Below are positions 1-10,015 of a stretch of DNA of 23,400 nucleotides, piece by piece (positions within the stretch are counted from its first letter, which is position 1; every line of letters begins with the position of its first letter). The position numbers and the translations under genes were made by a program. This DNA is from Tritrichomonas foetus. Taxonomy: Eukaryota; Parabasalia; Tritrichomonadida; Tritrichomonadidae. Location: NCBI GenBank assembly GCA_001839685.1, contig MLAK01000962.1, positions 1 to 23,400 of the forward strand, written 5' to 3'. Under the pieces are notes generated by a model. It worked only from the letters and a program-made list of their open reading frames with translations, made no database searches and was not told the DNA's origin.

Positions 1-43
1 TTTATGATTTCGTTGGTTTTCTCATTCATGAATTTTGAGTTGG

Positions 44-82
44 GATAAGTTGAAGCGAAGCTGCAACTTATCACAACTTATA
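44..82. promoter_or_regulatory. Inverted and direct repeat cluster upstream of the ASH gene
   Basis: GATAAGTTG (44-52) is followed after 11 bases by its exact inverse complement CAACTTATC (64-72), and one base later by a further direct copy, CAACTTAT (75-82). Three copies of one 8-mer within 39 bases, about 155-190 bases before the ATG at 236, look like a binding-site cluster. The core resembles a Myb half-site (YAAC), but the binding factor is inference. It could also form a hairpin in RNA if transcribed. Confidence 0.45.
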
Positions 83-223
83 GGTCTACTGGAGGAAAAT
101 ATGCATCATTTAATGTAAAGTATTGAAAAAAACATAAGAAAATTAGCAAAAACGACTCACGATATATTGAAATTTTCAATATAAATGAGAAATCTTCTCA
201 ATTTTTTATGTTCTCGAGGGAAA

Positions 224-228
224 TCATT
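224..228 (+). promoter_or_regulatory. Initiator (TCATT) of the ASH-repeat gene
   Basis: TCATT matches the trichomonad Initiator TCA+1Y(A/T), with the A at 226. It lies inside the longest open frame but 10 bases upstream of the in-frame ATG at 236. Trichomonad 5' leaders are typically this short, so the ATG at 236 rather than 185 is the likelier start. Confidence 0.5.
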
Positions 229-235
229 CAGAAAA

Positions 236-3200
236 ATGTGTGAAGATGAAAATCTTATTACATGTGATCCACCTTCATTCGACTTCGAAACAATTCCTAT
301 TTCTGATCGCCCCATCTCAAAAAGCGCAATAATCACCAACTCGAGTAACAAATTCATTGTATTAAAATTTGGAGAAATTTCGTCTGACTCTGTTTGGTTT
401 TTGCATACCGATAAAACCACAGATTGTCAAAAAAATTCCGGATTCGATATTTTTTATTACGCTGAAAGATTAAACGATGTGACAATTTCTCCAATGGAGT
501 CAGTTTCCATTTCCTGCGCGGTTATTCCATCAAAATTGGGACAAGGAACTTTGCCATTAAAACTTCCCCTTCCTATTCATATTCTTGAAATTGATCAATC
601 CATCAATGATGAACATGAAGATTCAGAAAAAGATGAATTGAATACAAGCAAGAAAGACAACAATAAAATTGAAAAAAATCATTCTTTTGAAAGAATTCAT
701 TCATCTGAAAAAATTCATTCGTGTGAAAAAAATATTTTTATTCATGCAAAAGTTTCAACATTACATTTCAAAGTAAGTCCAAAGATTTTATTCCTTGATG
801 ATTGCACAGTTGGGACACCACAGGTTACTAAATTTTCAATCAAAAATTCATCAAAGCTGCCAATCTCAATAATTATTTATCCACCACCATTTATCCAAAT
901 ACAAACTCCAAAATATCCTAATTTTGTTAAAATTCAACCATATCAAAAAGTTCAACTTTCACTTACTCACACACCATCTGAAGTTGGACAATTTGATCAC
1001 AAAATATTGTTCGACTGTATTGAATCCAAAGATCCTGATACAATTGTCCATTTCATGACTTCAGTTTCGCCTGTTGATGTTCCTCCGCTTTTTCCAACAA
1101 TTTCTTTTGATGACCAAGTTTCTGGATCAGTTCTCGATTTCGGGGAAGTCCACTCTGGTAAATTAATCGAAAAGTCTATAACATTAACAAATAATAGTGA
1201 TGTTTCATATGAATTAATGATTGCTGGTATTATAGATATTTTTTCACCAATTATTTCTAAATTTGGCTCAAACAGCTCATCATTTAATAATAATAAGGAG
1301 AATTCATTTAAATCATATGTTTTAAAAGAACAATTAAAAGTTGGATCATCGAAAGAATTATGCTTTAAGACACTATTATCAGCTCAATATGATTCAAAAC
1401 TCCAGATTACGCTTCAAGCACACTCTTCTGTGAATATTTTTGTTGGTTATGCCCCATCATTCAATCTTTCAGCAAGTTCAGATACATTTGATCGTCGTAA
1501 ATTTATGATTACTTTAGTTTATAACGGTACAGAAACATATTATCGGCATATTAAATGCCGAGCACTCGTATGTAATTCACAGATTAATATTGAACCAACT
1601 GTGATAGATTTTGGTGATACGATTGTAAGTAGTACCAATAAAACAGGAACTGTTCAAATTTCTAATATTTCGCCTTTGAAAGCAACCATAAAAATTAAAT
1701 CCTCGATGAAATCACTTGTCATTGCGCCTAATCAAATTGAAGTACCTGCAAAATCAACCATAAATTATAATTTTTCCTTTTATCCAAGAAAAGTAAATCC
1801 GGACTACTCTGGTACCATTACATTTTCGAATGTGGATAATCCTAATAATGAAGTTCGATTAACAGTCAAAGCTGTGGTTGTTGCAACACAGTCTGAATCA
1901 AAGCATTCATTGTCCTATTCAATAAGTTCAAATGGGCATCAAATAAATGGTATTGATTTTAGCTACGTTCCACAAAATTATCCAGCCGCAAGAACAATGA
2001 TTCTAAAGAATAGAACAAAAGAACCTTTAGTTATTCAATTCACTTCATCTTCCCCAGATGAATTATTTTTATATTATGATGATCACGTTGATTCAAATCC
2101 AGCAATATCAGAATCAGTATCATCAACATCTTTCGAGCAGTCTGCTTTTTCACAAGATATCTTACTTACTCAAGATTCCCCATTAATAGGAATTAATGAA
2201 TTAGCAGAATATACCAAACAGAGTGCTCAGTTTTATGAAAGTCAATTTGTTATGACCAAAAAATATCGTGATTATCAAATTGTTGATCATTTTGAAGCAC
2301 TTTTGAATCAACTCAAAGAAAAAATTGATTCTTTACAAAATATTGAAAACAGTGAAATTGAAATTCCTTCATTGACTCAAATGGAAATCATTGTTGTTCT
2401 AATTCCAAAAGGTGACAAAACATTTATCTGGAAACGAAGACAACTTGATTTCTCCATCACATTAAAGGAGATTACTGATGTTTCCCGTAGTTTCCCTATT
2501 CTTTTTACTACTTGCGAATCTTTATCGTTTTTATCATCACATAGTCTTAATTTTGGTACACTTCAAGCAAATACACACTGTGAATATTCCTTAAATCTGA
2601 TAAATGAATCATCATTACCACTCTTATTTAGACTTAAATCTGATTCTCCTGTTAATTTTGATGAAAAAAGTTATGGAATTGTTTGTCCATTTAGTGCCAA
2701 AAATATTCCGTTTTCACTTACACCAAAAATTGATGGGAAATTCAAATCTTCAATTGTTATTAATAATATTCTTAACATTAATGAAGAACGTGTTGTTAAT
2801 CTAAAAGGACGCGTTGTTCGTCGCTCTAACTTTGTGATTGACCCGCAAGAAATCGATTTCGGTGAAGTTACTGCTGGAACATCATCACCTAAATTCCTTA
2901 TTTTTGTTACAAATACTTTATCTGTTGAGAATGAATTTACTTTTTCAAATGTACAAAAGGAAAATGTGATAACAAATGTTCGTCCTTTAATTAGTTATCA
3001 ATTCAAAGATACAAAAACACGTCTTCTTACTGAAAAAGTGAAATTACAAATTGAAAAACTAAGTTGTAAATTGCGTTGTTTAGAACGAAAGAAAAAATGG
3101 GCTTATGCTGAACAAATTAAGAAAGTTATTGATGAACTTTCTGAAACTGCTGTTGAATCAACATCTTTACAAATTAAACAACTAGGTGCTAAATACATGG

Positions 3201-5665
3201 ATAGAGTTGTTTATAAAGCAGATCCTTTACAACTTCACTGTATTGAAGTTCAACTTATTCCAACAATTCTGTCAAAGAAACCATTAAAAGTTGCTGAAGA
3301 TATTGATGGAATGATTATGATTTATGAACATGGACGTGTTGATACACAAAAAATTGTTAAATATAAAGCAAGAGTTGTACCACAAACAAGATTACATTTA
3401 TTAGATTCTGTTGTTGGAACAGGATTAACAATAGAACTCAATTCTTTACAAATTGATCATATTTATGTTCAAGAAATGGGAAGAATGTCATTAAAAATCC
3501 AAAATAATGAAAAAACAGAAGAAAACTTTTGGATTTTATCCAATTCTTCTGATAATGCAATCATTACCTCACAAACTAATGAAGGAAGCCTAAAACCAGG
3601 CGAGTCACTTGAAATTCCAATCGATGTCTTTTGTTTGAAACCTGGATTAATAACTAAAACAATAACAGTTACTTCACAAACATTCTGGAAAGAAATTCCT
3701 GTTACAATAAATGCAGAGTATCGGCCAGTTCTTCAACTATCAACAACACAAATTGATTTTGGTCAAATTTATCTTACATCTCTTCAAGCTATTGAGAAAC
3801 GAACAGCTTTGACAATTACAAATGCTAGTGATACTGTTTTATTTGTTGTTATTTCACACAATATGCCATTCCTCTCTATTTATGAAAATGATCCTGAAGA
3901 ACCTCAATTTAGACCACTGAGAGTTGAAGTTCAAAGCTCAATCAAAATAAACGTGTTATTGGAGCCGCAATTGGAAATTGAGATGTATAGAAAATATAAA
4001 ACACTTGTTTTAGATTCCTTTATTGAAGTAAAAGCTTATGATATTGCTGAAGAAGCTGAAAATTCCTTAAATGAGTCAACAGTTTCTCCTTACTTTAGAT
4101 CAACAATTCCTATTTTAGGGAGAATTGGACGAATCGGATTACGGCCTTCTGAAAAAATCATTGATTTTGGAAACTTAATTGGTCAAGATTCTGCTGAAAA
4201 GAAAGTTATCTTAAAGAATCGAAGCTCGAAATTGAGTTATGATGTTGTCGCTTCACCCACACAAGGAATTATTGTTGAACCTTCAACATTTTCAATGAAA
4301 GGTCATCAAGAGGTTGAATTAACAATAAAATTGCAACCTTCTGCATGGGGAATAAATGAAGGCTTTATTCGCTTTGCAGCACATTTACCACAACAATATA
4401 CAAAGAAAGTAAGAGTTACTTCTTTTGTAGATCCGAAAATTATAGAAGTTGACATTAACAAAGATAATAGAAATATTTCGAAATATGTTCTAGGTAACGT
4501 TTTTCTTCATCCAAGCGGAATTCCTGTTCCGAAGAAATTATCATTGAACATTCGAAATGTTTCTCGTTATCCTGTTACGGTTCTTATTAATGAAATATCA
4601 AAGAAATACACAATTCGTCAAAAAGGTGAAACATCTATTGGATTTACTTTCCCTTTTAAAAATCCCGCTAGTTCTCAAATCACTACCACTTCGAACCATG
4701 TCGTTTTTAACCCCGCCAACAATACCCACGCATATATTACTAATAGAACCAATAATATCATAAATAATAATGCCAATATAAATCTTAGTGATAATAGTAA
4801 TAATGGTTTGTTTGAGCCTTCAACATTTTCCTATAAACTTGAGCTTGTTTCAGCTGCAACGAAAAAAGTTATTAAACAGATTGAAATTACTGGTGAATTT
4901 ATTATATCTGTTGGTTCATTAATGAAAGAGGTTGTGGATCTTGGTCGCTTTGGAAACTATAATGATTGGAAAATAGATTCATCGACAGACACAGTTAATA
5001 TAAAAAATATGTCCAACATTGATTTAATTATGAATGTGAGTTCACAAAAACCGTATTTCAGGTTTCCTAAGCAAATAGGTCCAATTCAACCAAACAGTGA
5101 ATATGTGTTTAAGATTGAACCATATATAGCAAAAATGAAAGAGTTGGAAGGCCCACAAAGTAACATCATTGTTTTCAGTAATCAAAACAACATGGAAAAT
5201 AAACTTAAATTGACAGTTAACTATGATGTTCGAGATTCGTTCTTACAAATAGATCGTGCAATTAAAGTTAATGATAATGAATTCTTATTAACATTAAATA
5301 GGTTTATGGAAGTTGTTGTAAATCCTGAAGAAAATGATAATGAAAGTGATGAAGTATCAACAAGCTTGGTTGCTTCAGCTTGGTTTGCCATAACGAATTT
5401 ATTGCAGACAGAAATTCAAGTATCTGTTGAAATTGAAGAGCTTATTGAAAATAATGTTCACGTTGAAATTTACCAAAGAAAAACCGAAATTAATTTAACA
5501 TCTTTTGGCCTTCATCCAAATGATGCATTTGAAATGAGAGTGAAAGCAATTAAGCTGAAAAGAAAGTGGAAATGTGAGCCAGAAACAGTTTTGGCGAAAT
5601 TGCATTTCCAAACTGAGGAATCACCTGGATTTACAGTCATTGTTATGTATCTTCCAAAAGAATAA
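236..5665 (+). CDS. ASH/MSP-repeat (hydin/CFAP-like) protein
   Basis: The protein is 1809 aa from the ATG at 236; an in-frame ATG at 185 would add 17 residues. Numbering here is from 185. It is built of about ten or more Ig-like ASH/MSP modules, each seen as a hydrophobic-D-F-G turn followed by an N-N/N-S strand. Clear examples are LDFGEV near 317, IDFGDT near 474, LNFGTL near 788, IDFGEV near 890, IDFGQI near 1190 and IDFGNL near 1325, with weaker modules near 32, 200, 590, 1080, 1430 and 1580. Charged helical inserts near 678-730 and 941-1002 may be coiled coils. Residues near 166-183 hold three HSxE[KR]x hexads, and 1496-1545 is Asn-rich. ASH repeats in this number are typical of hydin, CFAP47, CFAP65, CFAP74 and DLEC1, which sit on axonemes or basal bodies. 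Which of these it equals cannot be decided by eye. No signal peptide or membrane segment is seen. Confidence 0.85.
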   Translation: MCEDENLITCDPPSFDFETIPISDRPISKSAIITNSSNKFIVLKFGEISSDSVWFLHTDKTTDCQKNSGFDIFYYAERLNDVTISPMESVSISCAVIPSKLGQGTLPLKLPLPIHILEIDQSINDEHEDSEKDELNTSKKDNNKIEKNHSFERIHSSEKIHSCEKNIFIHAKVSTLHFKVSPKILFLDDCTVGTPQVTKFSIKNSSKLPISIIIYPPPFIQIQTPKYPNFVKIQPYQKVQLSLTHTPSEVGQFDHKILFDCIESKDPDTIVHFMTSVSPVDVPPLFPTISFDDQVSGSVLDFGEVHSGKLIEKSITLTNNSDVSYELMIAGIIDIFSPIISKFGSNSSSFNNNKENSFKSYVLKEQLKVGSSKELCFKTLLSAQYDSKLQITLQAHSSVNIFVGYAPSFNLSASSDTFDRRKFMITLVYNGTETYYRHIKCRALVCNSQINIEPTVIDFGDTIVSSTNKTGTVQISNISPLKATIKIKSSMKSLVIAPNQIEVPAKSTINYNFSFYPRKVNPDYSGTITFSNVDNPNNEVRLTVKAVVVATQSESKHSLSYSISSNGHQINGIDFSYVPQNYPAARTMILKNRTKEPLVIQFTSSSPDELFLYYDDHVDSNPAISESVSSTSFEQSAFSQDILLTQDSPLIGINELAEYTKQSAQFYESQFVMTKKYRDYQIVDHFEALLNQLKEKIDSLQNIENSEIEIPSLTQMEIIVVLIPKGDKTFIWKRRQLDFSITLKEITDVSRSFPILFTTCESLSFLSSHSLNFGTLQANTHCEYSLNLINESSLPLLFRLKSDSPVNFDEKSYGIVCPFSAKNIPFSLTPKIDGKFKSSIVINNILNINEERVVNLKGRVVRRSNFVIDPQEIDFGEVTAGTSSPKFLIFVTNTLSVENEFTFSNVQKENVITNVRPLISYQFKDTKTRLLTEKVKLQIEKLSCKLRCLERKKKWAYAEQIKKVIDELSETAVESTSLQIKQLGAKYMDRVVYKADPLQLHCIEVQLIPTILSKKPLKVAEDIDGMIMIYEHGRVDTQKIVKYKARVVPQTRLHLLDSVVGTGLTIELNSLQIDHIYVQEMGRMSLKIQNNEKTEENFWILSNSSDNAIITSQTNEGSLKPGESLEIPIDVFCLKPGLITKTITVTSQTFWKEIPVTINAEYRPVLQLSTTQIDFGQIYLTSLQAIEKRTALTITNASDTVLFVVISHNMPFLSIYENDPEEPQFRPLRVEVQSSIKINVLLEPQLEIEMYRKYKTLVLDSFIEVKAYDIAEEAENSLNESTVSPYFRSTIPILGRIGRIGLRPSEKIIDFGNLIGQDSAEKKVILKNRSSKLSYDVVASPTQGIIVEPSTFSMKGHQEVELTIKLQPSAWGINEGFIRFAAHLPQQYTKKVRVTSFVDPKIIEVDINKDNRNISKYVLGNVFLHPSGIPVPKKLSLNIRNVSRYPVTVLINEISKKYTIRQKGETSIGFTFPFKNPASSQITTTSNHVVFNPANNTHAYITNRTNNIINNNANINLSDNSNNGLFEPSTFSYKLELVSAATKKVIKQIEITGEFIISVGSLMKEVVDLGRFGNYNDWKIDSSTDTVNIKNMSNIDLIMNVSSQKPYFRFPKQIGPIQPNSEYVFKIEPYIAKMKELEGPQSNIIVFSNQNNMENKLKLTVNYDVRDSFLQIDRAIKVNDNEFLLTLNRFMEVVVNPEENDNESDEVSTSLVASAWFAITNLLQTEIQVSVEIEELIENNVHVEIYQRKTEINLTSFGLHPNDAFEMRVKAIKLKRKWKCEPETVLAKLHFQTEESPGFTVIVMYLPKE

Positions 5666-5784
5666 TTGTTTATTTATGTTTTTCATGCTTTTGTATATAA
5701 AATACTTTATCCAAATTTTAATATTTTTTCAATTATTTTCAATAATAACTAATCAAAGATAAACTCTAACTCTATATTTATTAA

Positions 5785-8643
5785 TTACAATTCTGCTCTA
5801 CTCTTATAAAGATAATAAAATACTCTGGAAAACATTTTCCAATAGGCAATATTCCCATTTCCAACTATATCTAATAATCGATCTACATGTTTCCAATAAA
5901 AGTGTCTCATAAAATGATAAATGTAAAACAATTGTTCAACATTTGAATGAGTAACAACCCAACAAATTATTCCGAATTTTCTTTTTTCATTTTTTTCATT
6001 CACTGAATAAAGAACTGTTTCAATAGTTTTCAAAATAATATGAAAAGTTATTGAAACAGATTCAGCATTCAAAGCATTAATGAGCATTTCGACTGCTCTT
6101 ATTAAAGCTTTCCCACCTGATGATTCAACAATATCATCAATAGATTTTAATGCACTTTGAATTTCTGGAATACTTTCCCATTTTCCTTCATTGATAAACT
6201 TTGAAATTGATGGTCTTAAATCACTCCTAATTTCCATAAATTTTGATAATTTGATTTGATCAAGGATTGAAAAATAAAGTGTATTTTGAAAGAAGGTTAA
6301 TCCTTTTTGTTGAATTTTTGGATCATTTTGATTAACATTAGCTTTTAATTCAATGATTTCTATACATTTTTTACTAAGATCAATAAAATATTCCTCAAAT
6401 TTTGTGCATTTTCGACAATATTTAGGAATATTTGAATTAAAGAATGCAAAATGTTCATAAAAATAATTTCTCATTAAGAAATTAATCAAAATCCTTAGGG
6501 AAATAACAGAAAGTTGTGTGCAAAGTTCTGAACTTCTTACAAGTTGTCGATTTAATTCATTTAAAGATAATTGTGTCTGAATTGATAAATCAAAATTATG
6601 ACTCAATTGTTTGGTTAATTGATCAATTTGGTAATTGAGATATTTTTCCAGAATTTCTGGATTCTTTCTATATTCATTTAATGTAATTTCGAGAGAAACT
6701 GTCATTTTCGTATCATTTTCTTTTTTGAATTTCTTTAGTTCGAATTCTAATACCTTTTCGAGACCAACTCGATCAATATCATTAACAGAAAATATATTTG
6801 ATAAAGAATCTTTAAAACATTTCTCATATGGAGAAATTTGAACATTTTTATTTTTGTTTTCACTTTTTTCAGAATCAAAGCTCTTCATTGTTTGAGTAAA
6901 CATGTTGTACGCCATTTCGGAATTAATCTCTGGTTGTAAAAACATTAAATAATCATAACTCTGAAGTGACATTAAATCAGCTTCATCCAAAGACATTGTT
7001 GATGCTATCATTCCATGATCTTTAAAGACCTTATGAATATAAAAAATATCTAAAGGCATAAAACTTGATATTTTTTGATATCTATCATTAGTTTGTCTAA
7101 AAATTGACTCACTTGATTCATTTTCTAGATTTTCAACATCATCTGAAATTTCGATTCTGATAGAATTTGATGATGTTGTAGAACTTCGTCGGCTTAAAGG
7201 TCTACTTTCTAAAGGATTTGATATATAATCACAACTTACAGACTCAATTAAAGATGTAATTAGTTTTGTAATATTTAGTTTATTTTTTCCTATGACTGCA
7301 TCTGCTGAATTCATAAATGGCGGAGCTTTACAAATTCCTTGAAAATGTTGGAATAAAAAAATATTTGATAAATCTTCAAAAACAAAATCACCAACAAAAG
7401 ATGCATCAACACCAATTAATTGTGGCTCTTTTATAATTGGTAATAAACAACAAGATAGGAAAAAGAAAGTCGACAATGAATTTCCTGTATATTCTTTTTC
7501 TCCAAATTTTAATGTTTTTTCAGATAAAAGTAATAAAAATCTCCGAATTGATAAAGGAACTCGGTTTAAATGCAATTCTAGCATCTCTACAATATTTTGT
7601 GCATATTTAAATAATTTCTGAATATATTTTAATGGGACCATATGAGCAGCATCGAATTCAAAAACAACTCGAAGCTTCTGAAGCTCAAAATCATGTGAAA
7701 TTTCATTCAAAGTTGGTGCAACTGCCATTGGCAAATAATCCAAAGATAATTTTGATATAAAAAATGATTGTAATGGTAAATAAAAATTCGAATGTGGTTC
7801 ATATTTAAAATCCTTATTATGTAATAAATTATTTTTGCCGTTTTCATTAGAATTATCAAAATGTTTTGAAGGATTATTTTGATTTGATGATGCATGATTT
7901 TTTGTTGATAAACTATATCTTGATGAAGGATTATTGAAGGCGCTTTTTAAATGACTTAATGCTTTAAATGCATTTGAACTTCTTGTGTGATTATTATTCT
8001 CGCTTGTCTGTACGAGTGGAATATTATTTTGTTGTTTTTGAGTGAGATATTTTTCTGATATCACAGTTATATTTTTTTCAATTGTCATTGTTGATTGCTC
8101 TATGTTTTCTGTGTAATAATCAAGAAACTGCATCCATAAATTGTTTTCTTCAATGCACCACCCATTTTGGTATAAAGCTGGAATTGTCGAAAAAGAAATA
8201 AATTTAGCATCTTCATAGTTTTCAATTTTCATTGCTTTGAAAAAAATTTTGGCTGTGAATTTTGGCTGATCCCTCAAAAAAGTGATTAAATAGGCTGCTT
8301 GGTTGACAATATTCTGATTTTTGAATGCTTTTGTAACGTATTGCTCTTTAATTTTGGGTTTCTGTTGAATATTTCCAGCCAATAATAATGCGCATATTTT
8401 TTGGCAATCATTTGCAGAATTGAATTGGTTTTCGTTTAAGTTTGAACTAGTGTAATTACATGAGCCGTTATTAATGCCTAAAATCGAACTGTGAATTATT
8501 GACATTTGGCGATTTACGCTCTGCAGGTTGAAAAGGCAATTAAAATTTTCGTTCGATATTTTGGAACTGTTTGAATTAGCGAGCTTTAGTTTGAGTTGAA
8601 AATCAGCGACTTTCTCGCTTGTAATTCTTGGTTTTTCGATCAT
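5785..8643 (-). CDS. RasGAP-like protein, probably without catalytic arginines
   Basis: The protein is 952 aa. The open frame continues upstream to 8727 but only reaches a TTG there; the first ATG is at 8643, 28 bases after an Initiator, so I start there. The product is mostly helical. Residues about 280-410 resemble a RasGAP domain: a PHSN stretch (283-286) where FRGN is expected, then a YL...P.L.EI helix, then SIRRFLLLLSE, then FFFL at 393-396, and finally PIIKEPQLIGV (from 402), which fits the family pattern P.I..P...G. The finger arginine would be His284 and the FLR arginine about Ser397, so GTPase stimulation is doubtful. Residues about 160-285 contain a Ser/Asn-rich linker and about 500-530 a Ser-rich basic one. 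The C-terminal third is helical and unrecognised. It converges with the ASH gene over 119 bases, and TAAA occurs just after the stop. A different helical fold is possible. Confidence 0.55.
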   Translation of the reverse strand: MIEKPRITSEKVADFQLKLKLANSNSSKISNENFNCLFNLQSVNRQMSIIHSSILGINNGSCNYTSSNLNENQFNSANDCQKICALLLAGNIQQKPKIKEQYVTKAFKNQNIVNQAAYLITFLRDQPKFTAKIFFKAMKIENYEDAKFISFSTIPALYQNGWCIEENNLWMQFLDYYTENIEQSTMTIEKNITVISEKYLTQKQQNNIPLVQTSENNNHTRSSNAFKALSHLKSAFNNPSSRYSLSTKNHASSNQNNPSKHFDNSNENGKNNLLHNKDFKYEPHSNFYLPLQSFFISKLSLDYLPMAVAPTLNEISHDFELQKLRVVFEFDAAHMVPLKYIQKLFKYAQNIVEMLELHLNRVPLSIRRFLLLLSEKTLKFGEKEYTGNSLSTFFFLSCCLLPIIKEPQLIGVDASFVGDFVFEDLSNIFLFQHFQGICKAPPFMNSADAVIGKNKLNITKLITSLIESVSCDYISNPLESRPLSRRSSTTSSNSIRIEISDDVENLENESSESIFRQTNDRYQKISSFMPLDIFYIHKVFKDHGMIASTMSLDEADLMSLQSYDYLMFLQPEINSEMAYNMFTQTMKSFDSEKSENKNKNVQISPYEKCFKDSLSNIFSVNDIDRVGLEKVLEFELKKFKKENDTKMTVSLEITLNEYRKNPEILEKYLNYQIDQLTKQLSHNFDLSIQTQLSLNELNRQLVRSSELCTQLSVISLRILINFLMRNYFYEHFAFFNSNIPKYCRKCTKFEEYFIDLSKKCIEIIELKANVNQNDPKIQQKGLTFFQNTLYFSILDQIKLSKFMEIRSDLRPSISKFINEGKWESIPEIQSALKSIDDIVESSGGKALIRAVEMLINALNAESVSITFHIILKTIETVLYSVNEKNEKRKFGIICWVVTHSNVEQLFYIYHFMRHFYWKHVDRLLDIVGNGNIAYWKMFSRVFYYLYKSRAEL

Positions 8644-8668
8644 TTGTAACGACAACGATAGGTTTTTC

Positions 8669-8673
8669 AATGA
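8669..8673 (-). promoter_or_regulatory. Initiator (TCATT) of the RasGAP-like gene
   Basis: On the minus strand TCATT places A+1 at 8671, giving a 28-base leader before the ATG at 8643. Between them lie TATCGTT and GTCGTTAC, whose complements AACGATA and GTAACGAC are Myb-type AACG motifs. Confidence 0.5.
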
Positions 8674-9128
8674 AAAATATTTTGTGAAGAATTGAATTAA
8701 ATAGAAAGCGATCAAAGAAATATTCAAAAGTAATTGGTAGGATAATCAATTTGATTAACATGAATTAATAAAACACCTCGAATTTTTTGATACAATTTTT
8801 GGTCCAACCTTAGTTTTTCCAATATCTTGAAATATTTTCTATTTTATTCACATTAGATACAATATATCATTTTTAAACACATTATGCTCGATTAGTTTAT
8901 GTAAAATTGTAAACATAGAGCAAAGAAAGAAAAAATATCATAATTTTCTTTGAGATAAACTCTTAACGAAATTAAACCATTTCGTTCCAGAAGAACAGGT
9001 CTTGTAAACACAAGGGAAAGTTTCTGGATATCCAAATATGAATTTGATCGCTTTGGGCGAAACAAATGACATGACGCGACTTTTTCATATTCATAGAAAA
9101 AGTTTCAAGAGTCTGATATGTGAATTAA
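8674..9128. other. Intergenic region with two small stem-loops
   Basis: No convincing gene. Two perfect 8-bp inverted repeats are visible: AACGAAAT (8965-8972) with ATTTCGTT (8979-8986), loop of 6; and ACTTTTTC (9079-9086) with GAAAAAGT (9096-9103), loop of 9. Otherwise it is AT-rich sequence without open frames. Confidence 0.4.
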
Positions 9129-9728
9129 AAAATTTTATTGGCGCCAAATCATCATCAAAAATTATTTCCACCAACAATTTTTTCTGTTTTAAAAACATTT
9201 TGTTCAATTAAATTATTATATTTTCATGAATGCCATCATCTCCATTTCTCAATTGTCAAAGAAATGGCACAAAAGATAACCTTAAAAAATCATCTGAAAA
9301 ATATACAATTAATAATAGAATTTTTAGGATTAAAAGGTATAATCTTGAAAGGCCAAACAAATTATGAATTGATATCCAAAAAGTTTTCCAAAATATTATT
9401 GACACCTCCTTATTTATATCGATTTGGTTTTTCTCTCACAACAAATTCCACAAACTCATCATCGATGATTGCTAATATTAATGAAAGTTTCTATCAGGGT
9501 CTTTTCCAATAAACATATTTTGTAAGTGAATTCATAAGGAAAATGGGACATTCTAGACAATATGAATTGCCGAATTGCAACCTTTCCCGGATATCTGGAT
9601 TCAATGAAATGTTTTTGCCTAAACAAGTACCCAAAAAGAATTTTACATCAAAGAAGAACCTTCAATTGTCAACTTTATTATCATTATTTGCTAATCACAA
9701 GATAGTTTTACATACTTCTTTGCCTTAA
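9129..9728 (+). pseudogene. Broken open frame, possible gene remnant
   Basis: One frame is free of stops from 9129 to a TAA at 9510-9512, then continues in the same frame without a stop to the TAA ending at 9728. That is about 199 codons with a single internal stop, longer than expected by chance in such AT-rich DNA. There is no ATG near the 5' end; the first codon resembling a start is a TTG at 9138. An ATG at 9543 could open a 61-residue downstream piece. The translation is basic and mildly hydrophobic and I recognise no domain. It lies on the strand opposite to its neighbours. It may be a decayed gene, a read-through frame or chance. Confidence 0.3.
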
Positions 9729-10015
9729 TTTTCATTCAAAAATAGAACTAAAAATCATATTGCTGATGTAAGTGATCAATGATAGTTATTCAACATTATT
9801 GGAAATAAAACATATGATCAAGGAGTGATGAGAGTACCTTCCAAAACGAATCCTTTATAAAACATTTGCTTCATCATCCTAGCTATTGTCTTTATTTTAG
9901 AGACATACATCTAAGAATGGCTTAACCTCATATGAAAGCATATGCATATATATAGATAAAAAAGAAAAGAAATAAAGAAGTAAAAAATCTAGAAAGTGGC
10001 GATCATAATAACAAT
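9729..10015. other. 3' intergenic region of the SAC3 gene
   Basis: This is AT-rich, non-coding sequence downstream of the - strand SAC3 gene. No distinct structure is seen beyond the TAAA formed by the stop codon and the next base at 10015-10018. Confidence 0.4.

Noticed and set aside
5666..5784. A terminator hairpin between the convergent genes
   Set aside because: No convincing stem is present; only TAAA-type motifs, as expected of trichomonad polyadenylation.
9138..9512. 124-codon frame as an intact gene
   Set aside because: It begins at TTG with no ATG or Initiator nearby and I recognise no family; listed only as a possible remnant together with the downstream same-frame stretch.
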